The notes beneath the pieces were generated by a model. It was not told where the DNA came from and made no database searches. It saw only the letters and a list, made by a program, of their open reading frames with translations. The position numbers were made by a program, and so were the translations under genes. A stretch of 64,000 bases of DNA from JBJSXJ01 sp044235425 (GTDB lineage Bacteria; Planctomycetota; Planctomycetia; Pirellulales; Pirellulaceae): the NCBI GenBank assembly GCA_044235425.1, contig JBIIHW010000020.1, positions 1-64,000 of the forward strand. The letters are read 5' to 3'. Positions within the stretch are counted from its first letter, which is position 1. Each line of letters opens with the position of its first letter. Positions 1 to 10,000 of this stretch are shown here, one piece after another.

Positions 1-264
1 GGGCGAAGCAATGACTTCCCCGGTTACTTGGCGTCTTCAACGCGAATGCGGGTAACCAAGGAAGTCGTCGCTCCGACTGGCACAAGGCCAGTCGAGAGCT
101 GCTCCCGTCCCGACCTTGCGCCAGTCGAGAGCCGCTCCCGACCCGACCTTGCGCCAGTCGAGAGCCGCTCCCGACTCGACCTTGCGCCAGTCGAGAGCCG
201 CTCCCGACCCGACCCTGCGTCGGGCGAAGCAATGACTTCCCCGGTTACTTGGCGGCAGTCGCCG
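1..264. repeat. 33-bp minisatellite with hairpin module (left block)
   Basis: About four copies of a 33-bp unit (core GTCGAGAGC, then CTCCCG, CCCGACCTTGCG) lie between two copies of a module with inverted arms GACTTCCCCGGTTAC and GGGTAACCAAGGAAGTC. The same combination recurs at 5160-5930. The unit is a multiple of three and free of stops, so it creates long open frames on both strands; these are not genes. The window edge cuts the block. Confidence 0.85.
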
Positions 265-284
265 AAGTAGATTTCTGCGACAAA

Positions 285-660
285 CTGCCCGCTGACCGAC
301 TTGGAAAGTCGGGCGACAGGTCGGCCGCTCCCGTCGGTCCACTCTCCGAGTGGACAAGCGCCTAAGTAAAACCCCAATCACTCGATCCCCACTGACCGAC
401 TTGGAAAGTCGGGCGACACGTCGGTCCACTCTCGTCGGTCCACTCTCGTCGGTCCACTCTCGTCGGCCGCTCTCGTCGGTCCACTCTCCGAGTGGACAAG
501 CGCCTAAGTAAAACCCCAATCACTCAATCCCCGCTGACCGACTTGGAAAGTCGGGCGACACGTCGGCCGCTCTCGTCGGTCCACTCTCCGAGTGGACAAG
601 CGCCTAAGTAAAACCCCAATCACTCAATCCCCGCTGACCGACTTCGAAAGTCGGTCGACA
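285..660. repeat. Amplified ~100-140 bp repeat units
   Basis: About four imperfect copies of a unit that begins with CTGACCGACTTGGAAAGTCGG, runs through CGACACGTCGGCC and several GTCGGTCCACTCT copies, and ends with AAGTAAAACCCCAATCACTC. The AAGTAAAACC segment is seen near 365, 505 and 607. The paralogous block at 5938-5980 has one copy of the first part only, so this side has expanded. An inverted fragment of the unit lies at about 5025-5055. No coding content. Confidence 0.75.
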
Positions 661-741
661 CGTCGGCCGCTCCGCCTTCCACTACGGCGTACCGGGGTCT
701 GGGCTCCGCCCTTAACCTTGGCCAACTTGTGACCTTACACC

Positions 742-1223
742 TGGCCATTTCTACTTCGGTGCGGTGATCTGAATGCGGGTAGACGCCAGGGTCCACCACG
801 AGTGGTTTTCGTGGGCGAATTGGTGGGCGCTTAAGATAGCACTCGATGTCCACTCATTTCCACGGTGCGAGGGAGACTCACGGGAACAGACCGAGGGCGT
901 TGCCGCTAGGCGACGGTGGCGGTCCTAGGGCGTTGCCGCCAGGCTACGGTGTCTCATGGCCTTCGGCCAACGTTTTTGCTCGGGCGCTGTTCTCTCGTTT
1001 TGAAATTCTTCGAGCTGTTTTTTATGTTGCGCCGGCCGTTCTTCGCGCCTTGGCGCCTTGGCGTGAGACTCTTTTTGGCTCACGCAAAGGCGCCAAGGCG
1101 CCAAGATCGTGGCCGGGGAAACGTTTACCTGAGCAGCAGGTAGAACGAGCCGCTTGCCGGCAGGCAAGCTGAGAAAAAAAGTACACCCAAGAGGGCTCGA
1201 ACCTCTAACCTTCGGTTCCGTAG
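742..1223. repeat. 482-bp direct repeat, copy 1
   Basis: This copy appears identical, base for base, to 6165-6646 (constant offset 5423). Both contain an inverted repeat built from GCGCCTTGGCG and CGCCAAGGCGCC (1045-1067 with 1079-1102) and a palindrome GCTTGCCGGCAGGCAAGC. Copy 1 ends inside the tRNA-Arg sequence, after which the two loci are unrelated. The identical 108-codon open frames in both copies (846-1172 and 6269-6595) only reflect this identity. Confidence 0.9.
1182..1223 (-). pseudogene. 3' fragment of tRNA-Arg (from anticodon loop to 3' end)
   Basis: These 42 bases match the 3' part of the intact tRNA-Arg at 6605-6678. They begin at the first base of the seven-base anticodon loop (CTACGGA) and continue through the T arm to the discriminator base. 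The 5' half is missing and unrelated sequence follows at 1224. A boundary at the anticodon loop is what integrating elements that target this part of tRNA genes leave behind. No integrase gene is visible nearby, so the mechanism is inference. Confidence 0.85.
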
Positions 1224-1605
1224 TCAGGAAAAATCACCGCAGGCAAAGCACCGGAAACATCGCAGTTTTTGATGGTTTTTCGCGTAGAAAACAGCTCTCG
1301 CGAACAGTCGCATCGTAGGACATTCCGGCGCAACTTCAAGTGGTATTTACGGCCCAAAGTGGTAGTAAGTGGTAGTAAAGATCCATCCTCTTTTGGCAGC
1401 TCCGCCCCGATGATTTGGCCCGATGATTTGGCCCGATGATTTGGCCTGATGATTTGGCCCGATGATATGGACTCATGATATAGCCCCATGCATCAGGCCT
1501 TAGCATCGAACGAGCAATGCTCTGGCTGATGCAATCGGACCGACATTGTGTCGGTCGAAGCGATGACTTTTGCGGTAGCGCGTTGCTGCTCGGCTAACGC
1601 TGATC
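1224..1605. other. Non-coding stretch after the tRNA fragment
   Basis: I see no convincing gene here. The only distinct structure is a 13-bp tandem repeat at 1408-1485. The 94-codon minus-strand open frame running through it has no recognisable domain. Confidence 0.6.
1408..1485. repeat. 13-bp tandem repeat, six units
   Basis: Six head-to-tail units of CGATGATTTGGCC; the first four are near-perfect and the last two degenerate (TGATATGGAC, TGATATAGCC). It lies between the tRNA fragment and the end of the Fic gene. Confidence 0.85.
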
Positions 1606-1653
1606 CTAGAAGATTTCGCGGATCGTTTTGGCGAGGCGTTTGATTTCCTTCAT
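1606..1653 (-). pseudogene. 15-codon ORF coupled to the end of the Fic gene; possible gene remnant
   Basis: An ATG overlaps the Fic stop codon (ATGA) and opens MKEIKRLAKTIREIF before a TAG. The overlap is typical of translational coupling, but 15 codons is too short for a known partner. It may be the start of a deleted downstream gene or a very small coupled peptide. The frame and the overlap are what is seen; the interpretation is open. Confidence 0.3.
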
Positions 1654-2819
1654 GGTCGTTCCTCACCAACGTCATCACGAAACAGATCGATGTAGCTCTG
1701 ATACTTAAACTTGCGGTTGCGAGCCTGCCCTGTGACTTCCATCAGAAGTCCGCTGGCCACAAACTTGCCAACCAGTTGATTGGCTGCGGCGTAGGTAGTG
1801 CCGATCAGGTCCTGAACTTCGTTGACGGAAACAATCGGGTGTTCGTAGAGGTATTCGAGTACGCGGTGACCGTTGCCCGCTGCGCGACCGAATTGTTCGG
1901 TGATTGCGAGGCGATGGGTCTCGCGGAGTGTGAGAATTCTGTGGGCAGTTTCGGTGGCCTGTTTACTGACATCCACGACTCCTTGCAGAAAGAACGTCAG
2001 CCAGTCTTCCCAGGTGCCTCGGTCACGGACTGACTGCAAATGGTCGTAGTATTCCTGGCGATGCTGCTTGAAGTAGTGCGACAGATACAGCACCGGCTTG
2101 ATCAGGATTTCCTGTTCACAGAGCAGAAATGCAATCAGCAGACGTCCAACGCGACCGTTGCCATCCAGAAAAGGGTGAATGGTCTCGAACTGAACGTGAG
2201 CCAGACCAATCCGTAAGAGCATTGGAAGTGGCGTTGCAGAGTGTAGAAACCGTTCCAGTTCCCCGAGGTGCTGAGCCACTTCGTGTGGCGGAGGTGGAAC
2301 GAAGGTTGCTTCTTTAAGCGAGCAACCGCCTGGACCGATCCAATTCTGGCTGGTTCGAACTTCGCCTGGAGTTAAATGTTGTCCACGCACACCCTTGAGC
2401 AGCTCGGCATGAATCTCACGAATCAGACGCGCGGAGACGGGCAGTTCCTTCAGCCGCTCCAGCCCATAGTTCATGGCCCGGACATAATTGACCACTTCAT
2501 CAACGTCCTGCGGGTGATCTGGAGTTAGAATCTGGGCCTCGGCAGCCAGAACGTCCTGAAGTGAACTCTGTGTGCCTTCGATCTGGCTGGAGAGTACGGC
2601 TTCTTTACGGATATACATGAAAACGAACAGATCTGGATGAGGCAGAGTCTGGATGGAGCCGTCCAAGCGGCCCAATGCACGATCGGCACGAGACAGGAGT
2701 ACCTGCATTTCCGGGCTGATCACGATGGGTGGGTCAGGCGGCAGCGGATTGGGGATAAAGGCCCGGTATCCGGTTGGCTGCTGGATGTATCGTCCTGATC
2801 TGAATGGAGTTGCGTTCAT
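1650..2819 (-). CDS. Fic family protein (class II, self-inhibited)
   Basis: 389 residues. The Fic core motif HPFLDGNGRVGR (residues 215-226) is intact, including the catalytic His and the GNGR anion loop, so the protein should be able to transfer AMP or a related nucleotide moiety to a hydroxyl side chain. The N-terminal segment carries SSQIEG (77-82), which fits the (S/T)xxxE(G/N) inhibitory motif placed before the Fic domain in class II proteins. The C-terminal ~80 residues look like a winged-helix DNA-binding domain, common in this subfamily. Its target is unknown. It lies between the two 482-bp direct repeats with no antitoxin gene beside it, which fits an inhibitory helix within the same chain. 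Confidence 0.9.
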   Translation of the reverse strand: MNATPFRSGRYIQQPTGYRAFIPNPLPPDPPIVISPEMQVLLSRADRALGRLDGSIQTLPHPDLFVFMYIRKEAVLSSQIEGTQSSLQDVLAAEAQILTPDHPQDVDEVVNYVRAMNYGLERLKELPVSARLIREIHAELLKGVRGQHLTPGEVRTSQNWIGPGGCSLKEATFVPPPPHEVAQHLGELERFLHSATPLPMLLRIGLAHVQFETIHPFLDGNGRVGRLLIAFLLCEQEILIKPVLYLSHYFKQHRQEYYDHLQSVRDRGTWEDWLTFFLQGVVDVSKQATETAHRILTLRETHRLAITEQFGRAAGNGHRVLEYLYEHPIVSVNEVQDLIGTTYAAANQLVGKFVASGLLMEVTGQARNRKFKYQSYIDLFRDDVGEERP

Positions 2820-3682
2820 CGGAGGCCCCCTACCGCAAGGTCGCCGTGGCTATAACATCGCTGCGATTTTGTTCCTTGCGCGCGCCAGCCTATCACAAGG
2901 GGCCAAGTTCGTTCCATGTGATAGGCAGCCTTGAACAAGGCGGCCGTGAACAAGGCAGCGTTTGTGGCGACTGGCGAGGATAATCTTGGACGAATCATGA
3001 GTCACCCTCAACGGTCTCAACCAGTTACGCTTCCTTCGCTTGTTCGGAACCATGTGATCCACGGTAAATTACCAAAGTCTTCAGCGCGGTGAAATCAGTC
3101 CGTTGCGGCGGTGATTGTGGAGCACGCTGCAACTAGTTTGGAGTTCCCCTCGCTCGACACCGGATACACTTCAGGGCAATGCCGATGACGACTTGGTCCG
3201 CTTGACGCGAGGGCCGCCAAGCCTCTTCGTCCCTTTGCGACCTTTGCGCCTTTGCGTGAGAATCCTGAATTGTCTCACGCCAAGGCGCAAAGTTCGCCAA
3301 GGGAGAGATTCATCGACCAGTCATCCTGAACGGCGGAGCCGTGGCATTCGATAGCCAGGCGTGTAAACGCCTGGAAATCTCGCCCGACACAACCTCTGGA
3401 ATCGCGGAGCGATGGCATTGGCTCCAACGAATGTCATCGCTCTGTGCTTCACTCAAGCAACAGGGGCAGCGCCCCACGGAAATCTCGGATGGACCAAAAA
3501 AGAGCTAACAGCTACCTCCTACAAAATCCGCGATGTCTCAAAGCTCGCCAAGCCTCTTCGTCCCTTCGCGTCCTAAGCGCCTTTGCGTGAAACATCCGTC
3601 CTTTTGCGTCCCTAGCGCCTTTGCGTGAGACATCCTGAATCGCCACACGCCAAGGCGCATAGCTCCCCATGCGCCGCACACC
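2820..3682. other. Long non-coding stretch with interspersed repeats
   Basis: No credible gene. It holds short AACAAGGCGGCC/AACAAGGCAGCG repeats near 2930-2965, two copies of a CCTTTGCGTGAGA ... TCTCACGCCAAGGCGC inverted-repeat family (about 3215-3300 and 3550-3660), and one hairpin module of the family that fills 36.0-37.7 kb (3331-3420). Short open frames here have no recognisable content. Confidence 0.65.
3331..3420. repeat. Dispersed hairpin module
   Basis: It begins with CGGCGGAGCCGTGGCATTCG, then ATAG and the perfect stem-loop CCAGGCGTGTAAACGCCTGG (3355-3374; 8-bp stem, GTAA loop), and ends with ATCGCGGAGCGATGGCATTG. The same order and almost the same bases occur at about 36178-36270, and an inverted copy lies at about 59780-59830. 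Confidence 0.85.
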
Positions 3683-4897
3683 TCATTCAGTCAGCAGTGC
3701 ACCGAGAGCTTGTGCATAGACTCGATGACCGAAGTCGTTGGGATGATTCACCCCGTTGCCGGTTTGGTCCCAGTCTTTCTTGAGCTCCAAGAATCCTTGC
3801 CAGATCGATGTGAGGTCGGCGACAGCGACGCCGGGTGATGTGAGCGTGAGCAGCGAATCGCGATATTGCGGGAACAGATCGTGCTGGAGTCGAGTCCAAT
3901 CGCGGTTGCCGAGCATCGTCGCGACCAGAATGAATTCCACTTCGGGGCGCTGCTTGCGCACCTTCTCGATCATCTGCTTCGTATTCGCGAGGTACTCCGC
4001 GGCCGGTCGGCCAGCGGAATCATTCATGCCGAAGGCGAGTACCACCAAGTTGGGCTTCACGTCGGTCACACGATCGACGATGGTGAGTGCCCACGCAGTA
4101 TCACGGCCACTCACCGACGGGTTCGACAACGTCACCGGCGTTTGAAATCGTTCCGCGAGGATTTGGCGGAAGAGCTCCGGGTAGGCTGGTTGAAAAGGAG
4201 CGGCGTTTGCCCAGCCAGATGCGTTGCAGCCCGACGAAATGCTATCGCCCAAGATGACGACCGACACCGGCTGCTTGGTTCGCAGGCGTGCGAGCGTTCT
4301 GGGTAAGGCTCGAGCGTCGAATTTAGGAACGTTCGACTTCCACAAGTTGGGTTCGTGATTGTAGGTGATACAGGTTTGCAGGTCATGATATTCCAGTCGT
4401 CCGCCGAAGAAGATTTCTCCGTGGCCATCGCGATGAGTGAGCTCGTACTTCTGTGACTTGGCCGGCCGTCGCAGCTCCTGCGGCGTTGACGAAGTGATCC
4501 GCGAGCCCTTGGGGAGGACGATCGTGCGTTCGCCTTTTTTCCACTGGTAGTCGAGTCCCTCTTGGTAGGTCATCGTGCCTGCCGAATTGCGAACCGCCAC
4601 GATGCCTTCGATTGGGAAGAGTACCGACGCCCGTGCCTCGCCGCTTTCCGAATCGCGAATAAACAGTACCGATTCACCTTCCATACGCCGACCAATCCAA
4701 AACGGACGCAGCAGATCAGCGTCATACTTCCACTCGCCCGCCTGCGCTTCCTGAGCCGCAAGCGGCTGACCACCGATGATCACCAGCGCCACCACCATCA
4801 GCGCCATCATCAGCGTTACCATGCACGATCCATTCAGCAGTAGGTTCACCAAACTTCTAAAAACGGCAGGACGACGATTGATGGGCGAGTAGTTCAT
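3683..4897 (-). CDS. Secreted SGNH/GDSL-family hydrolase
   Basis: 404 residues from the chosen ATG at 4897; the open frame continues upstream only through repeat DNA. A hydrophobic segment at about residues 26-48 ending LAAQ is a Sec signal peptide or anchor, so the enzyme acts outside the cytoplasm. The C-terminal half has the SGNH blocks: GDSIS (217-221, nucleophile Ser), the block II Gly in SVSG, GMND (290-293), and HPNDFGH near the C-terminus with the catalytic Asp and His. The family hydrolyses ester bonds, often removing acetyl groups from polysaccharides; the substrate here is unknown. Residues 50-200 may be a beta-sandwich accessory domain. An alternative start is the Met at residue 26. 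Confidence 0.88.
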   Translation of the reverse strand: MNYSPINRRPAVFRSLVNLLLNGSCMVTLMMALMVVALVIIGGQPLAAQEAQAGEWKYDADLLRPFWIGRRMEGESVLFIRDSESGEARASVLFPIEGIVAVRNSAGTMTYQEGLDYQWKKGERTIVLPKGSRITSSTPQELRRPAKSQKYELTHRDGHGEIFFGGRLEYHDLQTCITYNHEPNLWKSNVPKFDARALPRTLARLRTKQPVSVVILGDSISSGCNASGWANAAPFQPAYPELFRQILAERFQTPVTLSNPSVSGRDTAWALTIVDRVTDVKPNLVVLAFGMNDSAGRPAAEYLANTKQMIEKVRKQRPEVEFILVATMLGNRDWTRLQHDLFPQYRDSLLTLTSPGVAVADLTSIWQGFLELKKDWDQTGNGVNHPNDFGHRVYAQALGALLTE

Positions 4898-5159
4898 GCG
4901 AGCGTATATCCGAGGGCAAGTAGTGTGAGCAACCAAGAGAGGATAGCCAAGCTGTTTATCTCTGTTCGACAGCGTCTCAAATCGGCACGACCACTTCAAG
5001 ATCGCCGCGAGCACTACAAGATCGGACCGACATGTCGCCCGACTTCCCAAGTCGGAAAGCTGTGCAGAATCAATTCCGCTCCAATTTCCATCTGCTTCAT
5101 ACTCCGACCCAGAGAAAGCTAAATTATCGTTTAATTCTCTCCGCTGACGCTCAGACTCC
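4898..5159. other. Non-coding stretch upstream of the SGNH hydrolase
   Basis: No gene is visible. It contains an inverted fragment (about 5025-5055) of the repeat unit amplified at 285-660. The promoter of the hydrolase should lie here, but I cannot assign -35 and -10 boxes. Confidence 0.55.
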
Positions 5160-5930
5160 TCACTGCACGTAACCGAGGAAGTCGTCGCTCCGACTGGCAC
5201 AAGGCCAGTCGAGAGCTGCTCCCGACCCGACCTTGCGCCAGTCGAGAGCTGCTCCCGACCTTGCGTCAGTCGAGAGCTGCTCCCGTCCCGACCCTGCGTC
5301 GGGCGAAGCAATGACTTCCCCGGTTACTTGGCGTCTTCAACGCGAATGCGGGTAACCAAGGAAGTCGTCGCTCCGACTGGCACAAGGCCAGTCGAGAGCC
5401 GCTCCCGACCCGACCTTGCGTCGGGCGAAGCAATGACTTCCCCGGTTACTTGCCGTCTTCAACGCGAATGCGGGTAACCAAGGAAGTCGTCGCTCCGACT
5501 GGCACAAGGCCAGTCGAGAGCGGCTCCCGACCCGACCTTGCGTCAGTCGAGAGCTGCTCCCGTCCCGACCTTGCGTCAGTCGAGAGCCGCTCCCGACCCG
5601 ACCTTGCGTCGGGCGAGAGCTGCTCCCGTCCCAACCTTGCGCCAGTCGAGAGCTGCTCCCGACCCAACCTTGCGCCAGTCGAGAGCCGCTCCCGACCCGA
5701 CCCTGCGTCGGGCGAAGCAATGACTTCCCCGGTTACTTGGCGTTTTCAACGCGAATGCGGGTAACCAAGGAAGTCGTCGCTCCGACTGGCACAAGGCCAG
5801 TCGAGAGCCGCTCCCGACCCAACCTTGCGCCAGTCGAGAGCCGCTCCCGACCCGACCCTGCGTCGGGCGAAGCAATGACTTCCCCGGTTACTTGGCGGCA
5901 GTCGCCGAAGTAGATTTCTGCGACAAACTG
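5160..5930. repeat. 33-bp minisatellite and hairpin modules (right block)
   Basis: Roughly a dozen 33-bp units (GTCGAGAGC, then CTCCCG and CGACCTTGCG) are interrupted by complete hairpin modules at about 5299-5390, 5425-5515 and 5709-5800 and by a half-module near 5868. Variation is mostly C/T and A/T at fixed positions. The right end (about 5845-5960) matches 205-325, so the whole block is paralogous to the left edge of the window. There is no spacer structure, so it is not a CRISPR array. Confidence 0.85.
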
Positions 5931-5937
5931 CCTGCTG

Positions 5938-6164
5938 ACCGACTTGGAAAGTCGGGCGACACGTCGGCCGCTCCGCCTTCCACTACGACGTACCGGGGTC
6001 TGGGCTCCGCCCTTAACCCGGCCAACTTGTGACCTTACACCCGGCGATTTCTTGATTGCCAGTCGCGGCAGCTAATACACCGGTGCCGACGATCGTAAGC
6101 ACTCGTCCGAGTTGGAGTCGGTTTGTCAGATGTTTGATCATTTTATCGCGAGTACTCATACACT
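5938..6164. repeat. Diverged part of the flanking duplication with a 123-bp indel
   Basis: It aligns with about 641-741 but carries an extra 123 bp (about 6042-6164) after GACCTTACACC. The indel junctions share ACAC(C/T)..GGC, so copy 1 may have lost the segment by short-homology deletion. Since 123 is a multiple of three, the minus-strand frame stays open; it reads MSTRDKMIKHLTNRLQL in the extra part, which I cannot assign to a gene. Confidence 0.65.
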
Positions 6165-6678
<514 letters not shown>

Positions 6679-7082
6679 GGGTGCGGTGGAGACAGAAATA
6701 GTTGGCCCGGGCGGCTCGAGATGTTGAGCGAGCTTAGCAGGTAACCGGTTCTGGTCCAGCGGAGGAACGAGTTTAACTCAGAGTGCAAGGACGTTCAACC
6801 CGACTCGACGTCGGGATTTATCTTGTTCCGGGATCTGCGGAGCATTACGATCAAGGGGTAAGCGGTTGATTATGGCTCGTAAACGCTTGCTGGTCGCGAA
6901 AGACTCCAAGCAATCGACGCTTTGTGACTGCTTCCTCCCCTGCCCTCACTCCCTACCCATCCAGCGGCTGCGCTATGTCGAATCGCCTTGCCCTCCCCCT
7001 GACTCGCCTCGCGCTCTTGCGGTTGTGCCAGCTTTGGCTTTCCTGCCTGCAACCGGCTGCTCCACAGCTGCTTTCAACCCGC
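6679..7082. other. Divergent intergenic region between tRNA-Arg and the cytochrome/DUF1549 gene
   Basis: It should hold the tRNA promoter and that of the large secreted-protein gene. In-frame start codons at 6924 and 6975 would extend the downstream protein by up to 53 residues. I cannot identify promoter boxes. Confidence 0.5.
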
Positions 7083-10000
7083 ATGCCACTGACCGCCAAA
7101 ATCCTGCTCGCTGCCGCACTGCTTTTCACCACCGAACCGCTGCGGGCAGATGACGCCCCCGCGAACGCCGCGGCACCTCCCGCGCCCGCCGCTTCGCCCG
7201 CGCCCGCCGCCGCGAACAGCCAGGTCGATTTCACTCGCGACGTGCGACCGATCCTCGCCGCACGCTGCTTTCGCTGTCATAGCTCCTTCAAAGAAGAAAG
7301 CGGCTTGCGACTCGATCAGCCCGCCGCTCTCCAAAAAGGTGGTGAGGGTGGACCCGTCATCGCTCCCGGTGATCCCGACGCAAGCCGCCTGCTGCAAGTT
7401 GTCCTCGCAACCGCCGACGCCTCGCTCAAAATGCCTCCCGAAGGCGAACGACTCACCGCCACTCAAATCAGCCTCATCCGCCGCTGGCTCGAACAAGGCG
7501 CCAAGCTGCCCGCCGCCAACGAGCCGATCAAGCACTGGTCGCTCAACCCACTGACTCGGCCACTCATCGCACTGCCGAAACCTGCAACGGTGGCAACCCC
7601 GGCCACCACCCCCACGGGCACTCCTGCCCCGCCGGCCACAACTCGCGTCACTCCCGCCGCCACGCGCGCTCGCGGTACCATCGATCTCTTCATCGATCAA
7701 CAACGACAGGCCAGCGGTCTCGACCCCGTTGCTCCCGCACCCGCGCATGTGCTCCTGCGGCGCCTCTACCTGGATCTCATCGGTCTGCCTCCCACCGAAG
7801 AACAACTGGCCGAGTTTGCAGCGGACCAGCAGCCCGATGCCTATGAACGTCAAGTCGATCGTCTCCTGGCTCGTCCGGCTCACGGCGAACGTTGGGCTCG
7901 ACACTGGATGGACGTGTGGCGCTACAGCGACTGGGATGGCTACGGCGCGGAAGTACGCGAAAGCCAGCCGCACATCTGGCGCTGGCGCGATTGGATCATC
8001 GAGTCGATGGATGCCGACAAACCTTATAACCAGATGATTGTTGAAATGCTGGCGGGTGATGAGTTGGCGCCGGCCGATCCAAACACTCTGCGCGCTACCG
8101 GCTTCCTCGTCCGCAACTGGTACAAATTCAATCGCAATGTCTGGATCGACAACACGATCGAACATACCGGCAAAGCCTTTCTCGCTCTCACCTTCAACTG
8201 CTCGCGCTGCCACGATCACATGTATGACGCGATCGAGCAGCGTGAGTACTATCAGCTGCGAGCGATTTTCGAACCGTATGATGTCCGCACCGATCGCATT
8301 CCCGGTCAGGCCGATCCAGCCAAAGATGGACTGGTGCGTGCCTTTGACGCCAAACCAGATGCCAGCACCGTGATCTTCACTCGCGGAGATGAAAAACAGC
8401 CCGACAAAGATCATCCCGTCACCGCCGATCTGCCGAAATGGCTGCTCGCCGGAAATCGCTATCAACCCGCCACCATCACGCTCGATCCAGCGGCCTACTA
8501 TCCCGGCTCCCGCGCCTACGTGCACGACGAATCACTCGCTGCTGCTCGCCAAGAACTCGTCACCGCCGAACAGGCCATCGCCCCCGCACGCACCGCCCTC
8601 GACGCCGCTCGCCAGAAATGGGAAGCAGCTCAAGCCGCCCGCACTCCGCCACCGAACTCACCTCCGTCGCCGCCACCAGCAGCCACTCCAGCAAATACAC
8701 CCGCTGCTTCGCCCACTGCCACGCCGGCCACACCAGCAACTCCTGCAACACCCGGTAATCCCACCGCGCCGGATCCCAAGACCGCGCAGCCTCAGCTCGT
8801 CTGGGCCGACGATTTTTCCAAACCGAACCCGGATTTCTGGAAGCCCTTCCACGCTCAGTTTGAACATCACGAAGGCAAGCTGGTGCAGCGCGAACCCGTG
8901 GGCGTGCTGGCGGGAGCACTCTCCCAAAAAACTCACCCGCGAGATTTTCAAGCCAAACTGAAATTCAAGATCACCGGCGGTGCCATGTGGCGCTCGATGG
9001 GCCTCAGCTTCGATGCCGACGGCGATCAGAATATGAATTTCATCTACGTCAGTGCGTATGCAGGTGGCACTAAACTGCAGCTCGCCTCACGTCAGGCTGG
9101 CAAGGATGAATATCCAGTCGAGGCGCTAAAATCATTACCGATCGAGTTAAGTCGTGATTATGAGATGACGGTGCTGGTTCGTAATCAGCTCGTCAATATC
9201 CTGCTCGATGGCCAGCTGCAGTTAGTGGCTAGCTGTGCCGCTCGTCGACCGGACGGTCGCATCATGCTGATCACTTATGATGCGTCCGGGGAGTTCGATT
9301 CGATTGAGGTGAGCGCCCTAGGTGCCACTCAGCCGCTGACGAACTTGGCGGGTCAGCCCACGACCAGTTCGACGCCCGTCGCCACTCCGGCACTTGATCC
9401 TGCCGAGGCAGCATTTCGGACGGCGGAAGCCGCAATGAAGCTCGCCGACGCCACGCTTGTCGCCGCCCGTGCGTCACTAGCCGCCGTCGAAGCGCGCGTG
9501 GCCGCCGATCGCGCCGTTTACTCGAACCCTCGTGCCGCCGATGCCGCCGCCCGTTCTCAAGCGGCCGTGAAAGCTGAACGTGAAGCGAGCTGGCGTCAGG
9601 CGGAACAGAAAGTAGCTGCGGCCGAGCAGCAACTGGCGGCGGCTCGCGCGGCACTCAAAGCCGACGATCCGAAGACCGCCAAAGCGGTCGAAGATGCGGA
9701 TAAGAATCTGGCAGTCCAAGTTAAAGCTCGCGAGGCCGCTCAAGCTGCCACCACGCAGATCAACGAAAACTACACTCGCTTTTCTCCGCTACATAACACG
9801 ACCAGCACCGGCCGCCGCTTGGCGTTCGCCCGCTGGATTGCCGCCGACTCCAATCCACTCACGCCGCGAGTTGCCGTCAATCATCTTTGGCTGCGTCATT
9901 ACGGTTCGCCGCTGGTGAGCTCGGTGTTCGACTTTGGCATGAACGGCAAAACACCGACTCATCCCGAGCTGCTCGATTGGCTTGCGCTGGAATTGGTAGA

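Noticed and set aside
28..519. Open frames on both strands in the 33-bp minisatellites (also 5337-5875)
   Set aside because: Repeat-driven frames encoding VESRSRPDLAP-like periods; present on both strands and in several phases.
846..1172. 108-codon open frame, identical at 6269-6595
   Set aside because: Identity comes from the 482-bp duplication; the frame crosses inverted repeats and a tRNA flank and has no protein-like features.
1160..1180. Palindrome GCTTGCCGGCAGGCAAGC as a tRNA terminator
   Set aside because: Seen from the tRNA, the T-run comes before the stem, so it is not a standard intrinsic terminator.
2850..3062. 70-codon minus-strand frame upstream of the Fic gene
   Set aside because: It crosses short AACAAGGC repeats and has no recognisable domain; a recurrent planctomycete non-coding phrase is more likely.
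7074..8525. 483-codon minus-strand open frame
   Set aside because: Antisense to the cytochrome/DUF1549 coding region; a shadow of high-GC coding sequence.
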